Shown piece by piece: positions 33,123-34,705 of a stretch of DNA of 34,705 nt. The notes under the pieces were generated by a model. The model had not been told where the DNA came from. It worked only from the letters and a program-made list of their open reading frames with translations, and did not search any database. The stretch comes from JAGLTZ01 sp964637695 (GTDB lineage: Bacteria; Blakebacterota; Blakebacteria; Blakebacterales; Blakebacteraceae), in NCBI GenBank assembly GCA_964637695.1, contig CAZWVF010000027.1:1-34705 (forward strand), written 5' to 3'. A program made the translations under genes and the position numbers. Numbering within the stretch: position 1 is the stretch's first letter; every line of letters begins with the position of its first letter.

Positions 33123-33611
33123 GTGAAAATAACCGAGGTCAGGATTTCACTCTGCAACGAGGACAGACTTAAAGCATTTGCCAACGTCACCTTCGACAAC
33201 GAATTCGTGGTCCGGGGCCTGAAGATTATCGAAGGACGTAACGGTCTCTTTGTTTCAATGCCCTCAAGAAGGCGTTCCAACGGAACCTACCAGGATATAG
33301 CTCACCCGATTACCAGCGATATGAGAGCCAAGCTGGAGTCGGAGGTTATATCCACATATGAGGCCGAATTAGAGACGGCTGGCCAGCAGGATTCTGAGCA
33401 GGGTGCTGAGCAGGATACTGAACAGGATGCTGAACAGGATACTGAGCAGGATGCTGAGCAGGATGCCGAACAGGATACTGAGCAGGGTGCTGAGCAGGAT
33501 ACTGAACAGGATGCCGAGCAGGATGAGCCCAGTCCCGATGAAAAGTCTTCTGACTCCAATGAAGAATCCTCTGGCTCCGATCAAGAATCCTCTGACTCCG
33601 ATCAAGAGTAA
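33123..33611 (+). CDS. spoVG: SpoVG family protein with a repetitive acidic tail
   Basis: SpoVG proteins are small nucleic-acid-binding regulators found well beyond spore formers. Residues 1-85 match the family: MKITEVRISL, DRLKAFANVTFDNEFVVRGLKIIEG, LFVSMPSRR and YQDIAHPIT (blocks quoted separately). The normal protein ends soon after, but here the frame continues with 12 tetrapeptides of the form EQ(D/G)(A/T/S) at 88-135 and three heptapeptides of the form SS(D/G)S(D/N)(Q/E)E at 142-162. The tail is strongly acidic and likely disordered. GTG start at 33123 with GGAAGG ahead. It follows ispE by 60 bp and precedes tRNA-Gln. Repeat number may vary between strains, as slippage at 12-bp units keeps the frame. 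Confidence 0.9.
   Translation: MKITEVRISLCNEDRLKAFANVTFDNEFVVRGLKIIEGRNGLFVSMPSRRRSNGTYQDIAHPITSDMRAKLESEVISTYEAELETAGQQDSEQGAEQDTEQDAEQDTEQDAEQDAEQDTEQGAEQDTEQDAEQDEPSPDEKSSDSNEESSGSDQESSDSDQE
33384..33527 (+). repeat. Twelve 12-bp tandem units inside spoVG
   Basis: Twelve in-frame units of about GAGCAGGATRCT (with GAACAG and GGTGCT variants) encode EQDA/EQDT/EQGA. Synonymous GAG/GAA and GCT/GCC changes are scattered among the units. It is a coding minisatellite and not a CRISPR, as there are no spacers. Confidence 0.93.
33546..33608 (+). repeat. Three 21-bp tandem units at the spoVG 3-prime end
   Basis: Three in-frame units of the type TCYTCTGRCTCCRATSAAGA plus one base encode SSDSNEE, SSGSDQE and SSDSDQE and run directly into the TAA stop. 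Confidence 0.88.
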
Positions 33612-33653
33612 AAGACGGACATTCCACGATCGGAGCACCAATCTCACACAAGC

Positions 33654-33727
33654 TGGGGTGTCGACTAATGGCAAGTCCCCGGACTTTGGATCCGGCAATC
33701 CAGGTTCGAATCCTGGCACCCCAGCCA
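33654..33727 (+). tRNA. tRNA-Gln (anticodon TTG)
   Basis: The cloverleaf is clear. The acceptor arms TGGGGTG (33654-33660) and CACCCCA (33717-33723) pair. The anticodon arm is CCGGA-CTTTGGA-TCCGG with anticodon TTG, and the T arm is CCAGG-TTCGAAT-CCTGG. Discriminator G at 33724 is followed by an encoded CCA (33725-33727). The sequence composition changes right after the CCA, so the 3-prime half may be the attachment site of an integrated element. Confidence 0.96.
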
Positions 33728-33832
33728 GTATTTATGCGGGTTCATGAAGCATCCGGATAAATTGCCGTGATTATTCCGCCAGATTTCAGACAATTTTTAT
33801 AGCATTAGTATTATAATACCGGATGTAATTAG

Positions 33833-33895
33833 TCATTTCCTGATTTTCCCGCTCTGTTCGAGGAACTTATCGGTGAAGTAGGATTGGTCGATCAT
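33833..33895 (-). other. Tiny open frame with strong ribosome-binding site, possible gene remnant
   Basis: A minus-strand ATG at 33895 is preceded by AAAGGAG at ideal spacing and opens a 20-residue frame (MIDQSYFTDKFLEQSG, then KIRK) before a TGA. The peptide reads like the helical N-terminus of a larger protein, so a truncated or decayed gene is possible. A leader peptide is the alternative. I cannot name a family. Confidence 0.2.
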
Positions 33896-34076
33896 AGCTC
33901 TCCTTTGAACTGTGTAATCCGTGAATATCTTGACCAACATAAAATTCAAAATATCACTTAACTGAAAGTATATCATACTTGCATGAGGTGTGTTGACGAT
34001 TCAATGTCAAGATTAGCCGAGCTGTTCCAGGAGGGGTGAGGCCGAGGCGGTGGGTGAGAGATCGGCATAATTGCAC

Positions 34077-34105
34077 TTGAAATTGTCTTATCCTCATATT
34101 AAAAT
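34077..34105 (+). promoter_or_regulatory. Putative sigma-70 promoter for the island operon
   Basis: TTGAAA (34077-34082) and TAAAAT (34100-34105) match the consensus boxes at 5 of 6 bases each with the ideal 17-bp spacer. Transcription would begin around 34112, leaving a leader of about 80 bases before the ATG at 34191. Confidence 0.5.
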
Positions 34106-34190
34106 TTCGATGTGAAAGCATTTTCGCCATATATTCGCCACAATAAGTTGAGCACCGTTGTTTTAAAATCTACTAGATAATGGAGGCCAC

Positions 34191-34457
34191 ATGACCGCGC
34201 TTGTTAATTGCATAGTATCACTTGGAATGTTCTCAACTGAAAGAGCTGTTGAGATTGCAAGCACACCCGAACCATTCGTTGGATTTATTAATGAGAGTTT
34301 TGTTGTTGCACCACCTTTATCTGGTAATGAGAAAGTTGATGGAAAAGTCGAAGCATATTATATCGATCAAGAAGGGAATATGGTGCTCATAGATGTGCCC
34401 AGCGATCCTCGTCAAAGGATTTGGGTTGATAATAGATTAGTTGAAAAAAGAGGATAA
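34191..34457 (+). CDS. Small unknown protein of the AT-rich island
   Basis: This 88-residue protein is not one I recognise. It has no membrane segment or signal peptide. Residues about 25-80 look like short beta strands with conserved-looking turns (FVGFINESFVVAPPL, KVEAYYIDQEGNMVLIDVP, QRIWVDNRLVEKRG), suggesting a small beta domain. TGGAGG lies 5 bases before the ATG. Codon use is AT-rich (TTA, ATA, GAA, AAA preferred), unlike the genes before tRNA-Gln, which points to horizontal origin. Its TAA is one base from the TTG of the dCTP-deaminase-like gene, so the two are probably translated together and may act together. Confidence 0.6.
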   Translation: MTALVNCIVSLGMFSTERAVEIASTPEPFVGFINESFVVAPPLSGNEKVDGKVEAYYIDQEGNMVLIDVPSDPRQRIWVDNRLVEKRG

Positions 34458-34458
34458 G

Positions 34459-34705
34459 TTGAGCGTTCTATGTGATAAAGATATTAGAAAAGCTATTGAG
34501 GATAAAAGGCTCATTATCGATCCAGAACCTGATTTAGAGTATTATGATCCGACCTCAGTCGACTTAACTTTAGATGATAAATTTCTTCAGTGGGATTTTG
34601 AGGCTATAAAACTAGCTTATGGTGAAATTCCCCCCCTCGATATTCATATTTCTAATTATGTTCATTTAGCCACTCAATTTACCAAGGAAGTTGAAAAAGA
34701 ACGGG
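34459..34705 (+). CDS. dCTP deaminase/dUTPase superfamily protein, N-terminal part (cut by window end)
   Basis: The visible 82 codons begin at a TTG with GAGG a few bases ahead. They read LCDKDIRKAIEDKRLIIDP, then EPDLEYYDPTSVDLTLDDKFLQW. This matches the N-terminus of dCTP deaminase-like proteins (LSD-DI-AI--GRL-I-P, P-SVDLRLG--F), which act on dCTP or dUTP. The catalytic Glu region lies beyond the window, so activity cannot be judged. Family members serve nucleotide metabolism, phages and anti-phage nucleotide depletion. AT-rich codon use, a position in an apparent island and coupling to an unknown small gene set it apart from a housekeeping dcd. Confidence 0.75.
   Translation, partial: MSVLCDKDIRKAIEDKRLIIDPEPDLEYYDPTSVDLTLDDKFLQWDFEAIKLAYGEIPPLDIHISNYVHLATQFTKEVEKER

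Larger units (their letters stand above)
33728..34190. other. AT-rich, gene-poor start of a putative island
   Basis: These 463 bases have much lower GC than the genes before tRNA-Gln. They contain a perfect 12-bp palindrome GTATTATAATAC (33808-33819), a 20-codon minus-strand frame with a good ribosome-binding site (33833-33895), an 18-codon plus-strand frame at 33983-34039, a short GC-richer patch around 34010-34070, and a good promoter at 34077-34105. There is no full gene, and no integrase is visible. It reads like debris left near an integration site. Confidence 0.55.

Noticed and set aside
33384..33527. A CRISPR-like repeat array
   Set aside because: Units are contiguous 12-mers without spacers and stay in the spoVG reading frame; it is a coding tandem repeat.
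33983..34039. An 18-codon plus-strand frame in the island start
   Set aside because: It is too short, lacks a ribosome-binding site and shows no recognisable motif; mentioned only as part of the gene-poor stretch.

Overview
The window looks like a metagenome-assembled piece of a diderm bacterium of moderate-to-high GC. Phosphoheptose isomerase (GmhA), lipoprotein signal peptidase (LspA), a lipobox protein and several signal-peptide proteins point to a cell with an outer membrane and LPS. The gene mix (plant/cyanobacterial-type IspH, type 2-like IleRS, DivIVA, sortilin-like BNR proteins, ECF sigma with secreted HEAT proteins, SpoVG) suggests an uncultivated lineage around the FCB group or Gemmatimonadota rather than a model phylum. 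That placement is inference. The 100-N gap flanked by an exact 55-bp duplication is a typical mark of a de Bruijn-graph assembly.

Layout. (1) 1-2129: tail of a dispersed repeat, ispH, a small unknown gene facing it, and a YjbQ-family gene. (2) 2198-6972: an operon of ECF sigma factor, zinc-finger anti-sigma factor and two exported HEAT-repeat proteins, ending at the assembly gap. (3) 6988-7532: gap plus a gene-free stretch with two palindromic repeat elements. (4) 7533-15856: a division/translation/envelope cluster ordered yggS-yggT-divIVA-[PNP-like]-ileS-dksA-like-lspA-rluD. It resembles the ylm-divIVA-ileS-lspA-rluD neighbourhood of Gram-positive bacteria, but with a purine nucleoside phosphorylase homologue that has lost its catalytic motifs. 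Related palindromes flank ileS. (5) 15834-19982, minus strand: an exported sortilin-like repeat protein and a lipoprotein. (6) 20224-26802: polA, tsaB, an intact purine nucleoside phosphorylase, accD, folC. (7) 26942-33611: glmS, a TPR plus periplasmic-binding (LppC-like) protein, larE, gmhA, ispE, spoVG, tightly spaced and often overlapping by 4 bp. (8) 33654-33727: tRNA-Gln(TTG), after which the sequence turns abruptly AT-rich. This looks like the start of an integrated island, with a small unknown gene coupled to a dCTP-deaminase-like gene cut by the window end.

Most of the window is housekeeping: isoprenoid precursor synthesis (ispH, ispE), cell envelope precursors (glmS, gmhA, lspA, LppC-like), translation and tRNA/rRNA modification (ileS, tsaB, rluD), fatty acid and folate synthesis (accD, folC) and DNA repair synthesis (polA). 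The least ordinary parts are the degenerate PNP in the divIVA-ileS cluster, the sigma/anti-sigma/HEAT operon, the repeat-tailed SpoVG, the dispersed palindromes, and the AT-rich island at tRNA-Gln. The island is the best place to look for an undescribed system, but only its first two genes are visible.
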